Assembly: GCA_012064415.1 (NCBI GenBank)
Contig: SSNU01000022.1
Location: 79,876 to 143,875 of the forward strand
Direction of reading: 5' to 3'
From: Gyrodactylus bullatarudis
Taxonomy: Eukaryota; Platyhelminthes; Monogenea; Gyrodactylidea; Gyrodactylidae
DNA length: 64,000 nucleotides
The number at the start of each line of letters is the position of its first letter. Within the stretch, counting starts at the first letter, position 1. A program made the position numbers and the translations under genes. The notes under the pieces were generated by a model. That model was not told where the DNA came from. It worked only from the letters and a program-made list of their open reading frames with translations, and searched no databases. Shown here one piece after another: positions 49,201 to 60,017 of the stretch.

Positions 49201-52200
49201 TTAAAAGTGTAAAGATACTTCCTCTAAAATGGAAGGAGGGGAATCGTTTTTTATTTAACTCATACATTCAGTTGTTTCCAGGGGAGAAACAACAATTAGG
49301 AAAAGTTTTTGTCATAAACTTGGTTAATAAAATGTTTGCAATGTTCATCAATTATTATTACAGTATTACGTACAAGAAACGAAATCAAGAGAAGAATGAT
49401 CTAATTCTTTATAAAGTAGCTTCTCTCTGACAAAAGTACACTTTTGTGACTTAAACTTTTAAAAGTACCTGCTAGATGCTTCTTTTCGTTTGAAAAAGAA
49501 ATTCTTTTGTTCCCATCCTTCAAGAGATATTAGGTGCCTGTTACTAAAATTTGATAAATACTTCGAATTGGGTTAATTATAATTATCGAAATGTACTACT
49601 ATGTATTACAATTTTAAAAATCTAATTTCATTCATTTATTGCGCATTTCTGTTCATTAATTAGGTGTATTTCAATGAAAATAAACCATGTCCTGCCTATG
49701 AATTTGATCCATCATCTCGAGGTACATAGATATTCATCCAATCCAAGAAAATCTCAAGATTTTTTCATTCTCTTTCAAATGAAACCAATTCTGTAATAGA
49801 ATTAAACTTCTATTTCATTCTACAATTCTTCTTTTTCTTCTAAATTATTACAGTTTCTCGCATATCAATAAGAACATATTATTAGATGTATGACCTAACC
49901 AAGGCATAGATATAAATTATTATCGTATTACAGTACAGTATATAAATGGATACGAAATGTTCCAGGTCAATATATAAATTTTGGAATTTCGGAACGAAAA
50001 CATCCCTTTTTTCACTAGCAGAAATTGCAGATTTCATATTGTATTTTTTTACGATTCTCTTCTTCTAGCCTTTAACTAGTGAACAGGTTAATTGCATTGC
50101 ACATCTTGACATGGGAAATTTAAGTTTGAGAAACAAAAAGTTTACGATCAACGATATTGATTAATGATTCTAATGTTAAAATATCATTTCACTACAAATA
50201 TATATATATTGAGACACATGTAGTTTATAAATGTTATTAGTATTAAAATTTGCAATGCAATTGGGGCGTCAAAAGCATTTCTATAGACTTGAAAAATATT
50301 CCTTATCTGATTTATCAAATGAAGTGAGGCAAATTTCTATTTTGACCAAAAATTGAAAGTCTGACTTTTTCTGCAATTTGTTTGTAAAGAGGTCAAAATC
50401 AGATTTGTAGTTGGGTGAGAGTATATTATCTTTTTATTTTTCAGTTAATCCAGAAAATTGCTTAAACAAAATTCACGAACACACACCTTCCCCATCGGGA
50501 TTTCACATAAAAAATATTGAAGTGTTTTTTCTCAAACTCTCTAGTTTATGTCCAACTATTCTCGATGGATTAGGGGATTTATGATTCTTGTAAGGATTAC
50601 ATTTTTAGGAACAAAATTGAAAAATAAATTTAAATAAAAAGGCGCGATCTTTTTTGATTGCAAAGTGAAAGATGAATCAAAATTTATTTTTTAGGATCAC
50701 TTTTAAATATTTGAAAGAAATGTCAATTTGAATTGATTTAGGATCATTCATATTTATCAATTTTCGAGCAGTAAAAATGGTCAAAAAAGTATGTCAAAAT
50801 GGTTTGCCAGTTTTGAATAGAAAATTCTAGGTATAATTTTAAGATTATAATCAAACTTTTCTCAATTAGTTTTCTGACTATCCAGGGGTCTATAGTGTTA
50901 TCTTTAAAGATTACACTTCTTGTCTTGTTAGCCCTCTCAGGTCAGAGAATTTCGTTATTGGGACACTTAATTTCCTTACACACATTAATGAATATTGCTT
51001 GTTATTACTACGATTATTATATATGGGCAAGATTATCTCCCCTTCTTAAATATATCTCTAATAGAGATCTTTAGGCGACATTTGTACAAAAGGTATTACA
51101 TGCTTACCTCTTAGTAGTAACTTATAATCCATAAGGTCATTTGTTAATCGCTCGTTATCTTTTTGTCTTGTTAGTTTTAATAAATTGTAAATAATTCTCT
51201 AGGAAAAATAGATTGATTTTCTAAAAAAGCCTCCAACGGGTTGGGCGTTTTAGACTTTTCTCAAATGTTACTAGCTCTTTTAGAATGCCAGAAGATCCTT
51301 ATAAGAAGAATACAATTTCCAAGTCCGTCATTTCGATAAGGTGCAAAATTCTTACTACCATGAATCAAAAAATGTCACATTTTCTGGATGTGATATATGG
51401 AGTTAAACGTTTTGATTCACATGAGTGAAAATAATACTTTTGTTGTTAAGTTGTTTTTAAAGTGAAAATATTATTCACTAGGAGAGGGTGGTGGCCAGAT
51501 AATTCATGTGCATTCTTGTGTGTATGAGGATTCATTCTACAGTCAATGTAGGTATATGAGTAAAACTGTTGTTTTTTAGATACACTCAGTGATTTTACCC
51601 CAATTTTCACCTCAAATTCAGACACTACTCATTCTCGTTTTTTTAATGATTTTTCTATTCAAATGGAAAAAAATCAGAGTCATAAAAACTTTGAAAAATA
51701 TTTCTCACCGTTTTTCCAATCCAAAGAGAGCACAAACTGTCACTAAAATTATGATTTATGACTAAGTATTTTTTCTCTACACCATAGAAGTAAACATCTT
51801 TTTGTGGGAAAGTTGACTGCTTTCAATTCTTAACTTCACATAAATTTAAGAATAAACTTGTCACTATGACAAGGGTGAAGGGTCTTCTATTTTTAATTTA
51901 ACGTCATAATTTTGATTTATACGATAGAAACTTTACAATCAATTTGAGAAAAAATTAACCTCATTTTATCGCACCTATCATAAAGTTGGGAATCTGTGAT
52001 TTTTACAGAAATCTCGATTTTTTCATCAAGAATTCGAATTTGTTGAAAATTTTTTTTGGAATCCTACTCCTGCTGCATACTCTTACCATGTAAAGAAAAA
52101 ATTCTGAAAAAAAAATATTTTTATGAAAATTATGGACATTTCTCAAATTGCGATTTGGCGCCAAAGTCCCATTTTTACGAACTTTGAGCTAAATTTTTTT

Positions 52201-55200
52201 ATTGATTTTAAAGTAGGAGAGTGATCAAAATTGATTTTCATGATTAAAAATATATAATAAAGCTGAATAGCACCGTCAAATTATCGAAAGTTTCCATATT
52301 TTGGAGAGATTTTGAATTATCGAAATTTCATTGATTTTCGAGTAGTGAAAATGATTAAAAAATCGAAATTCAGCTTCCAAACGATCAAAGAATCCACGTT
52401 TGCAGCTCTCACAGTCAACACCGAATGTGTTGTGGGAACAGTCACACTTTAATGGTCCCAATTTTTCAATTAGCATTCCGGTATTTGGATCACGCTCTGT
52501 GAAATTTTCCCGAATGCACTTGTTTGAATGTCCATTACACTTGCATCTAGCTCCGACCTCAAGGTTGGATAGAGCAAATCTGAAAGGTTCGTCAGAAAAT
52601 TAACACTCGACCAAATACTGTCATGCTGTGGGCGATGAGTTTCCGTGATACGTACAAGACTAATCTTGATATCACTGGCTGTAATCCAATCGTAAAATAT
52701 ATCAGGAATATTGGACTCATTATTTTTTCGACTTCCAGGTGCAAAAACAACTAATGGGTCACTTTTATTAAGGGTATAACACTGAACTTCCTTCAAATTA
52801 ATTGCAGTCATATGGGAAGTTTTGGAATTACTCGTTGGCAGGCGAAATGCTTTGAAACAATCCGTACTAAAGTATTGCCATGCCTTCCAGGATTCGGGTT
52901 TATTATCGATAGATTTGTATATTGCTATAGCATCTGGATATTTGCCAGATAACTGCATTTTTAAGTAGTATATATTAAAATTTTTGCCAAAATTCAACGT
53001 GATATTGACAATATTTTCCAAAAATCATGGATTCCCAACTTCATATCAATTAGCAAGATTGTATTTTATTTTGAACATCATTCTCAAGTCTACTTTTGAG
53101 TATTACAGTTTCTCTCATGTCTGTTTTTGTAAAAGATTTTCTGCAGTCAATAATTTCTTTGAGTAATAAATAAGATTAACGAAATTATCTCCTTGTCTAA
53201 TTTTGATTCTTAGTAATTTAAAATTCTCTGCAAGCTTGAAATAAGAAAAGTGTCCATATTTTTATACTTTTAAAGAATTCTTTCTTCAAATAACCTAAAG
53301 TTGGTTAATATAAAGTTGGGACTCTATTATATTGGCAGAAATCTCAATTTTTCATTAAGAATTTGAATATGTTCAAGATTTTTTGGAATCTAGATTATCT
53401 ACTCTTACCGTTTAAAGAAAATAATTTGGGACAAAAGTTTTTTCAGGATCCCAATTGGATAAGAAAACCGAAATCTGATCTAATGATTCATCTAATTATG
53501 GTTTGGGAGTTGAATTTCGATTTCTTGATCATTTTCACTAGATGAAAATCAATTTAATTTTTTAATTTTTTCGGCGATATTCGACTTCTTTGTTTAATTG
53601 TGATCCTAAATAATCTCATTTATTTCACAAAAAATTCAATATTTTTCTCTGTAATGTCAGAATTGAATTCCACCATGAAATGAGCCCATGAGTTTAGTGA
53701 AGTTCCGCAATTCTCAACTGTAGCTTCACAATAAATGGGTAGGGTCATTAAAGTCTCAGACTGGATTCTGCATCTTCCCTCTACGCAATTGCCTTTGTTT
53801 CTAAAATATGAGTCATTTGTTGAAATTGCTTGAAAATATTATTATTCCGAGAAGAGTTGAGGAAAAAACAATAATAACGGCAGTATTTCACTCTGCTGAA
53901 AGAGATGCAATTCATTCTTTTTATTAGATAACAATAAATTATGCTTAGGCTGGTAATGCATCATATTATTACAATTTATATATAGATCCCTGACTTATTT
54001 CGACAGTATCTGGAAAGTATTCTTGCCCCCTGTTTGTCTTATTTGGTATATGTTGTAGTCCGGAGAATATACGCAAAAAAGCTTCTGTACATGCCTCCTT
54101 ACTAGTACTGTGTTTGAGGAAATTGATGATTAAGCCAGTCGAAAATATAACAAGTCATGCAAAATGAAAAAAATATTTTTTTCTTGTTAAAATATACATC
54201 CAAAGGAATGCAATGTATATTATGATGGGTAATTGATTGTATCTTATGGTCTGTCTCGTCTTTTTCTCTACGAAACATGATAACCCAAAATGGTTTTTCT
54301 TTATTACGGCTTCATCCAAATCCCTTCTTGAAATAACCGAAAACAGCATACTTGTGAAAAAATGGAATAAACAGAAAAGCAAATAAAATATTGTTTGAAA
54401 ATTCTCCTCATGTCATCTCCAAACGTAATTTTGAGGATTATCCTAAAAATTCTGGAAAATAATAATCGTTAATACTTGGATAGAATATTCATCGGAAAGT
54501 CTATCAAATTTTATTTCTCCAAAATAATCGCGCGAAATGAAATTTTTTAATCTAAAATTTCAACCATACTGCTATGCTTGATAAATATGGGAATTTTTCA
54601 TGATTTAAAAAGATATTTTGAAACTCTAATCAAAAGAACTCTTTTCAAAGAGAAAAAATAGGAGATGGTACCAGATTTTGAAATTTGATGTTGAAGATTC
54701 TTGTTAATTTCAAAAAGTTGTTTTAGGATCATCATTAGCTGAGGAAACTGATTATCACTATGTAGTATTTGATAGAAACGTCTATTTCAACATATCTTAG
54801 ATCATACTGACTCATATATATTATTTTCAATTTGGTAAAAAATTCTGGACTTTCACACGATAATAGAGTGTTTGTTTTTGTGGTGATATTTAAAAGTTCT
54901 TAATCCTTGAAATCAAAAAAAAATTTCAGTTCAAAAGATGGCGCTAGTTTGAAGGTCTTAGATTTGAAATGTCTCCGATTTTTTCATATTTTATCGATTG
55001 AAAATTCATTGCATCAACGAATTGGAAAATTTACTTGTATTTTTCTTGAATCGGATTTCATAAATCTTTGATATATTTGATGAAAATTTTTCAAAAAATC
55101 ATAAATTCCGAAATTCATCTAGAGTTCTTCTAGAATAAGATTTACGAATAGTTACTTTTGCAATCTCTAGTCAATCCTACAGTAGTATATAATACACTTA

Positions 55201-58200
55201 GATAAAATTTTGCAAAATTACTTCAATGGCCTATTGATATGAAAAATTCAATCTTCAAGTATATTATTATCCCACCAAATTTTGCTTCAAAATATCTTTC
55301 CATGATTCTGGAATAAGATAAACAAAATTGTGAAAACTTTCAAATTGAAAAAGTTTTTTGACCAATCAAAATTGTAGTATTCATGAAAAATAAGAGAAAT
55401 TTAATTTTGAAAAAACAATTAAAATAGTATTTAAGTCATTTTTGTAACTTTTTAAGAATAAATAATGTGAATTAAGGTTAAAATTATGAAAATAAAACAT
55501 TAAAAAAAATTTTTAATTTGAAAATTTTCATAATTTTGTTTATCTTATTCCAGAAGCATGGAGAGGTACTTTAAAGCGAAATTTGGTGTGATACTATTAA
55601 GATCAAAGTTATCATATCGATGGGCGATTTTAGTAATTTTGGAAAATTTCGTCCGGGTCTTGTGTATAAGTCTCAGTTTGAAATCCCTCTAAACAGTGAA
55701 ATTACCCTACGCATTCAAAGAGACTCTTGATTTTTGAAAAACAGTTTGGAGGCTCTCTTTACAATCATTTTTATATGAATAACTCGCCACCATTGGTAAT
55801 GACAGACATTCTCCCTTCCTCTCTCTTTCACCCGACACTGCTTATTCACCAATTTTCTTCTATAAGGCCATTTCTCTCTCTCTCTTTCTGGAAGCAAGTC
55901 ACTGTGATTTACTAATTGCTTGCTTGTACTATTTAGTGAAATAATTTTAATTTACCCCATGTGTTTGTCTCAGTTGCTGCCTTGTAATGAAAAAAAATTG
56001 TGAAATAAATTTTTATGACTAAATCCCTTTTTTTCAACACGGAGTTCTTCTTGCTCTGTGTTTTTTTATTAAGAAAACATACAAAAAATTGAATAAGCTT
56101 ATACAATGTCAAGACTAATACAGTAGTTCTCTAATCATGTTTTTCTTTACGTCTGAAAAAAATTCCATTAGAGAATTAACTGATTTTTTTATCTCGGATT
56201 TACAAAATATTTAATCTCATCTTCCGTGTCTTTTAACTGAGATCATCCAGTGTTTCTATAGTTGTTTGCTTTGTATTTTTTCATGTTCCCTCAGCCATGT
56301 TTTCACAGAGGAAGAAAGCTCATACAAAAATGATTTCAACCTGAATCGAATATATTGTGTTAAAATTTTATTAAATAAATTTCCCAATTTTGTGCCAATC
56401 AGAATGCTTGATGCCTTAACCAAATATTTATGTTTCAATCAAGAAAACTTCATTTCTCTCAACAAGTGAGAAAATACTCAATTTTCACTATGAAACCAAT
56501 TTTTATTCAAAAGTCTTAATTCTGTCATTTCTCGTAGTAAAATTCATTGAAAAATCTTGGCGCATGTTCAAAAATTGTCATTTTCAATCGAGAATTGGTA
56601 AAGCAAAAAATGCTCAGTTTATGATTATCTTCAAAATGAGATGGTAAGAGTTGAAAAATATGGCCTTCTCTGAATTGTAGTTATTAATTTAATCATAAAA
56701 ATCTCTAGGATCTTAAGAATTGTAAAAGTTACAGAAAATATTATATCTTCTATAGATCAAGAAATGCATATTTTCCCAACATTTAAATAATCTATATTCC
56801 AGACTGCCACCAAATCTTGTCAGGAGTTCTTTTGCACTATTAATAAACCATAATAACACAGGGGGAAAAAAACATGTAATAGACTCGGGCATTTTGATCA
56901 AAAGTTTGATTAATCTTTCTTCTTTTTCCCAAAGTAAATGTAAATAGAAATCGAATTCATCTTGATTCCTGGATTTAAAAATTTATTATTAAGCAAATTA
57001 AATCATTAGTTTTTTGAAAAAAAGTAAGAATCTAAGTTAATATTGAAAAAATATACCTTATAAATGCACATTGAACAAGGTAATTGGAAAGAAATGTAGG
57101 TTCATTGTCAGAACCTTTATGTTAATATTGCCCATTTTTAATATCAAATTTGACCTACCGGTAACACAAGATAATCACACTACATTAGGCATTATTCAGA
57201 GAGTGATTTGTGTTCCTTTTGTTGAGAAAATTATGTGTGTATTGCTTCTAACCATCGTAAGACATTTCAATGGAGACCAGTGGTATATTCTGTGTGTAGC
57301 CTTTTTTAGATACAATTCATTCATTAAATAAGACCAATGGAGATATTAATCATAGATAAATACTTGTACCTTCTCTCTAAACAAATCTCCATAGTAAATC
57401 ATTAAACGTACAAAACTGTAATCAAGAGATACATTATGCAATATCCTAGTAATGATAAAAATCCTATAATATTCATGTATTAGAGATAACCTTTGATATT
57501 AGTTGTCAAATGGAATGTTTTGATAAAATTATTATTTACACTGAAGGGGTGAATTATGAGAATTACCCTAAACTGGGATTATCTCGATAAGTTATGAGCC
57601 TTGTCAAAATTTCTATGAAATTCACTTTGAAAAATTTCACTTCAAAGAAAAGCTCGCTTCTCATGTGTTTCAAGTGTCATTTTCCCATTTTCAGACATTC
57701 AAGATAAGATAGAAGCTCAATTCCTTATGAGGTCATGTTTATGGATGATGCTATTGTCAGTGCCAGCTGGCGTCAACTCGCTCAGGCCAAATGTGACTAT
57801 GGACTATGCAATTCGTAGTGACAACCGACTTATGATGACATGCAGGATTGACACTCATGAGACCAATGTATCAGACTTTTCCAATGTTCTTCTCCGTTGC
57901 CCTCAGGTAAGCTAACTGCACTTTACAATTCTATCATGCTCAATTTAAACTATAATTTTATTCAGAATGTGAATTTTGTTCGAATTATAAACCAAATTGA
58001 CATGAAGATGAGAATATAAATTTGGGAATCTATGATTTTTACAGAAATCTCGATTTTTCATCAAGATCATCGAATTTGTTAAAGTTTTAGAATCCTACTC
58101 ATGCTGCCCACTTTTATTATTTGAAGCAAAAAGTTCTAAAAAAATTATTTTTATGAAAAATATGATCATTTTTCAAATTCCCATTTGGCTCCAAAATCCC

Positions 58201-60017
58201 ATTTTTTCGAACGTTGAGCTGAAATTTTTGTTGATTTGAAAGTGGGAGGCTGATCGAAAGAGTTTTTTAGGATCAAGATTAGATAATAAAGCTGAATAGC
58301 ACCTTCAAATTATCGACAGTTTCCTCATTTTGGAGAGATTTTGAATTTTCGGAATTTCATTGATTCTCAAGTAGTGAAAATGATCAAAAAATCGATTTTC
58401 AGCTCCCAGACGATAATGAGGTTATGCATAAGATCAGATTAAGTTGAATTGAATTCTTTTTTCTAATCTTGATTCTGAAAAAAAATTTTAGATCAGCCTC
58501 CCACTTTCAAACCAACAAAAATTTTCAGCTCAAAGTTCGTTAAAATGGGATTTTGAAAAATGATCATATTTTTCATAAAAATAATTTTTTTAGAACTTTT
58601 TGCTTCAAATAGTAAAAGTGGGCAGCATGAGTAGGATTCTAAAAAACTTTAACAAATTCGAATGCTTGATGAAAAATCGAGATTTCTGTAAAAATCATAG
58701 ATTCGGAACTAGCAATTAGCTTTACAATTTTTACAGAAAAATTAAATCTAGAGAATATTAGGCTATTTTACGAATTTCCCACTTTTTCAAACTTAGAGCT
58801 TTGAATTTTTATTGATTTCGAAGATTTAAAATGTCGATACTGTTATTTCGCATCAAGATTAGACGAAGAATTCAAAATTCGTCATCATTGTAGGAAATTG
58901 GCCAATCTGAAATTTTCAACTATCACAAAGAGGGGTATGATCCAAAATTAAAAAGTTTAACTTTATACAGAATATTTGCGTGAAAGTAAAAAGTCTGATT
59001 TATAGTTTCAAGTAGTAATAGTATTTAAAGCCATTTTTAAATACACTATTTGAATTGTGCATTCTGTTTCTGAGACAGGCTAGATGTCGATGTAATTTGA
59101 AACTATTCTTTATGCTATGTTAATTTGGTTTCTGATGGACGAATAAAAAAGGGAGAAATAAATCCGACACAATTTTTCTTTTATAACATAACACATGAGA
59201 TAATTATAGCTGTCGATAAAAATATTTTTTATTTGATGGATAGACGGCACATAACAGCCATGTTAGAATAGTATTAGGAATTTTGCTAGAAAAGAAAGAG
59301 AAATTAATGTGGTTCACAGCTAAAATCAAAGCAAAGGCGTCAAGAAGTATTCATCAAAATATGCAAATACTTTGATGGAGCCATAATCAAGACTCTGGGT
59401 TGGTTTTAGTCTGTATACAAAATAACAGATGACATTGATTCATTCATCAAGAATTCGAGTTTCAGTCTGATATGCTTAACTTAAAACTAAATGGGTTAGA
59501 TCTGAAAACGGGCAAAAACCATTATCTTGGTATTTTTACCAAATTAATTAATTATTTCTTCTCTACAGTTGTTATGGGCCTCAAAATATCTAAAAATTTA
59601 ATTACCACTGGAATCTGTTGATACGATGGTTATAAGATGTACTTTTCAGGATTACTGATGCAATAACATGATGCCAATTAATTAAAATTCTATCATGTCT
59701 TTTATTCATGCAGGTGAAGACTAAGGTTTGCTCAATAAACTGTCAGCAAACATGCATTCAAAAGGATGGCGAATGTTACATTTCAGATGAGCTGCATGAA
59801 ACGTTGGAGGATTGCGTTTTGAAAAAGAACCTTGAAAAGGGAGAACTAACGTTTGAATATTTGATAAACCTGTCGAAAATCAGCATCTCAGGTAAATGGT
59901 CATGCGAGTATCGTGGAGTGAAATCAAAGCAGCATTTCCTCAAAAAAGTTGAGAAGCTACCTGAGCAAGAAGTCAAGAAAATTGAAGAAATTGAGATAGT
60001 CGACGAGGGCGATAAAA
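43288..60017 (+). CDS. Unrecognised Ig-like extracellular protein, partial (four exons)
   Basis: Four putative exons have GT/AG borders and mutually compatible phases: 43288-43355, 49664-49721, 57695-57906 and 59714-60017. Joined, they encode about 213 residues without a stop. Cysteines are frequent, and two spots look like immunoglobulin F strands or their partners: TTPYQCRVYF and SISGKWSCEYRG, with RLMMTCRID as a possible B strand. A charged EQEVKKIEEIEIVDEGDK segment closes the last exon, as often found before a membrane span. The gene must continue past 60017 and probably begins upstream of 43288. No named family was recognised. The last two exons are the best supported; the first two rest on phase and splice sites only. 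It could alternatively start at ATG 57727, where MRSCLWMMLLSVPAGVNS resembles a signal peptide. Confidence 0.5.
43356..46984. other. Gene-free region (putative intron)
   Basis: Apart from a decayed foldback copy at about 44330-44642, whose right end reads TTCCCAAATTTATCGAGACTAG, nothing but AT-rich sequence is recognised. It lies inside the first intron of the proposed Ig-like gene. Confidence 0.45.
46985..47657 (-). pseudogene. Penelope-like element: RT tail and GIY-YIG endonuclease
   Basis: The minus strand first encodes EYLNEMDEIKLRLKESGYP and FVRKYIEKAL, the end of a Penelope-type reverse transcriptase. A one-base frameshift near 47467 is followed by IQIYVKLTFKGDGFSHNLRR, the FQLKDKLEPKKQSNLIYCFQ linker and the GIY-YIG endonuclease block CGAKYIGRTERRLAIRIQEH, with the catalytic arginine retained. 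Apart from that frameshift the endonuclease frame is open to its stop at 46985. The RT core is missing: homology starts at 47657 beside a MITE-like TTCGGACGTAT stretch, so this is a 5'-truncated copy. Confidence 0.85.
47658..49663. other. Gene-free AT-rich region
   Basis: The first ~50 bases resemble the piggyBac-type MITE interior (TTCGGACGTATATG compare TTCGGACGTATTTA near 19458). No exon or further element was recognised up to the small exon at 49664. Confidence 0.5.
49722..51973. other. Gene-free AT-rich region
   Basis: Part of the putative second intron of the Ig-like gene. A heavily decayed foldback-type stretch is suspected around 50640-50880 (TCGAGCAGTAAAAATGGTCA); otherwise nothing was recognised. 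Confidence 0.45.
51974..53053. mobile_element. Foldback element enclosing a netrin-like fragment
   Basis: The left arm (51974-52386) follows the foldback at 57996-58712 almost throughout, from AAGTTGGGAATCTGTGATTT to GAGTAGTGAAAATGATTAA and CAGCTTCCAAACGAT. The right side keeps only the outermost ~32 bases (AAAATCATGGATTCCCAAC, then TTCATATCAATTAG), which complement the left end. Between them, where related copies have a loop and full right arm, lies netrin-like coding sequence. Confidence 0.7.
52386..53019 (-). pseudogene. Netrin-like domain VI / LE1 fragment
   Basis: Netrins are secreted axon-guidance proteins; this minus-strand piece matches the second half of their laminin-N (domain VI) and the first laminin-EGF repeat. 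Visible blocks are NITLNFGKNFNIYYLKMQLS, PDAIAIYKSID, WQYFSTDCFKAFR, DWITASDIKISLVRI, then in a shifted frame FALSNLEVGARCKCNGHSNK and LKCDCSHNTFGVDCESCKRG. A one-base shift, most simply a missing T in the TTTT run complementary to 52596-52599, breaks the frame. No usable splice acceptor precedes it (an in-frame TGA stands about 53025), and both edges abut foldback sequence. It therefore looks like a captured, dead gene fragment. A real exon cannot be fully excluded. Confidence 0.7.
53294..53705. mobile_element. Foldback-family copy, decayed
   Basis: It begins GTTGGTTAATATAAAGTTGG, continues with CAGAAATCTCAATTTTTCAT and TTTTTTGGAATCTAGATTAT, and ends with CATGAAATGAGCCCATGAG, all shared with other members. 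The opposing arm is not clear. Confidence 0.5.
54570..55135. mobile_element. Foldback-family copy, strongly decayed
   Basis: The left part contains TAAATATGGGAATTTTTCAT and the right part TGATGAAAATTTTTC, then AAATCATAAATTCC and GAAATTCATCTAG, which resemble the two ends of the family in inverted orientation. Internal pairing is weak. Confidence 0.35.
55205..55665. repeat. Inverted repeat (second hairpin family)
   Basis: Left arm about 55210-55350 and right arm about 55510-55660 are inverted copies: GATTCTGGAATAAGATAAAC with AAAATTGTGAAAACTTTC on the left pairs with GTTTATCTTATTCCAGAAGC on the right, and AATGGCCTATTGATATGA pairs with TCATATCGATGGGCGATT. Identity is roughly 75-80 percent by eye. 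A single arm of the same family occurs at 31868-31990 (GAATCGCCCATCGATATGAT). The element type is unknown. Confidence 0.7.
55666..57694. other. Gene-free AT-rich region
   Basis: It contains a short CT-rich microsatellite at about 55873-55890. No coding exon could be supported before 57695. Confidence 0.5.
57996..58712. mobile_element. Foldback element
   Basis: The left arm starts TTGACATGAAGATGAGAATA and continues TTGGGAATCTATGATTTTTA; the right arm ends ATCATAGATTCGGAACTAGC. The paired blocks include GGAATCC-type AGAATCCTACTCATGCTGCC on the left and GGCAGCATGAGTAGGATTCT on the right, and GTGGGAGGCTGATC against GATCAGCCTCCCAC. Arms of about 220-300 bp surround an 80-bp loop after a unique left-side segment. 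It lies in an intron of the proposed Ig-like gene. Confidence 0.85.
58713..59713. other. Putative intron remainder
   Basis: AT-rich sequence preceding the exon at 59714. A decayed foldback-like stretch (TTATTGATTTCGAAG, then CATCAAGATTAGACGAAG) is visible at 58740-58900; otherwise nothing was recognised. Confidence 0.45.

Noticed and set aside
52592..52623. A 32-nt intron inside the netrin-like fragment (GTCGAG...TTTCAG on the minus strand)
   Set aside because: Removing it joins TG to A and creates a TGA stop. Other donors give the wrong frame, so a one-base frameshift explains the data better.
55873..55890. CT-rich run as a regulatory or structural element
   Set aside because: It is a short ordinary microsatellite with no associated feature.
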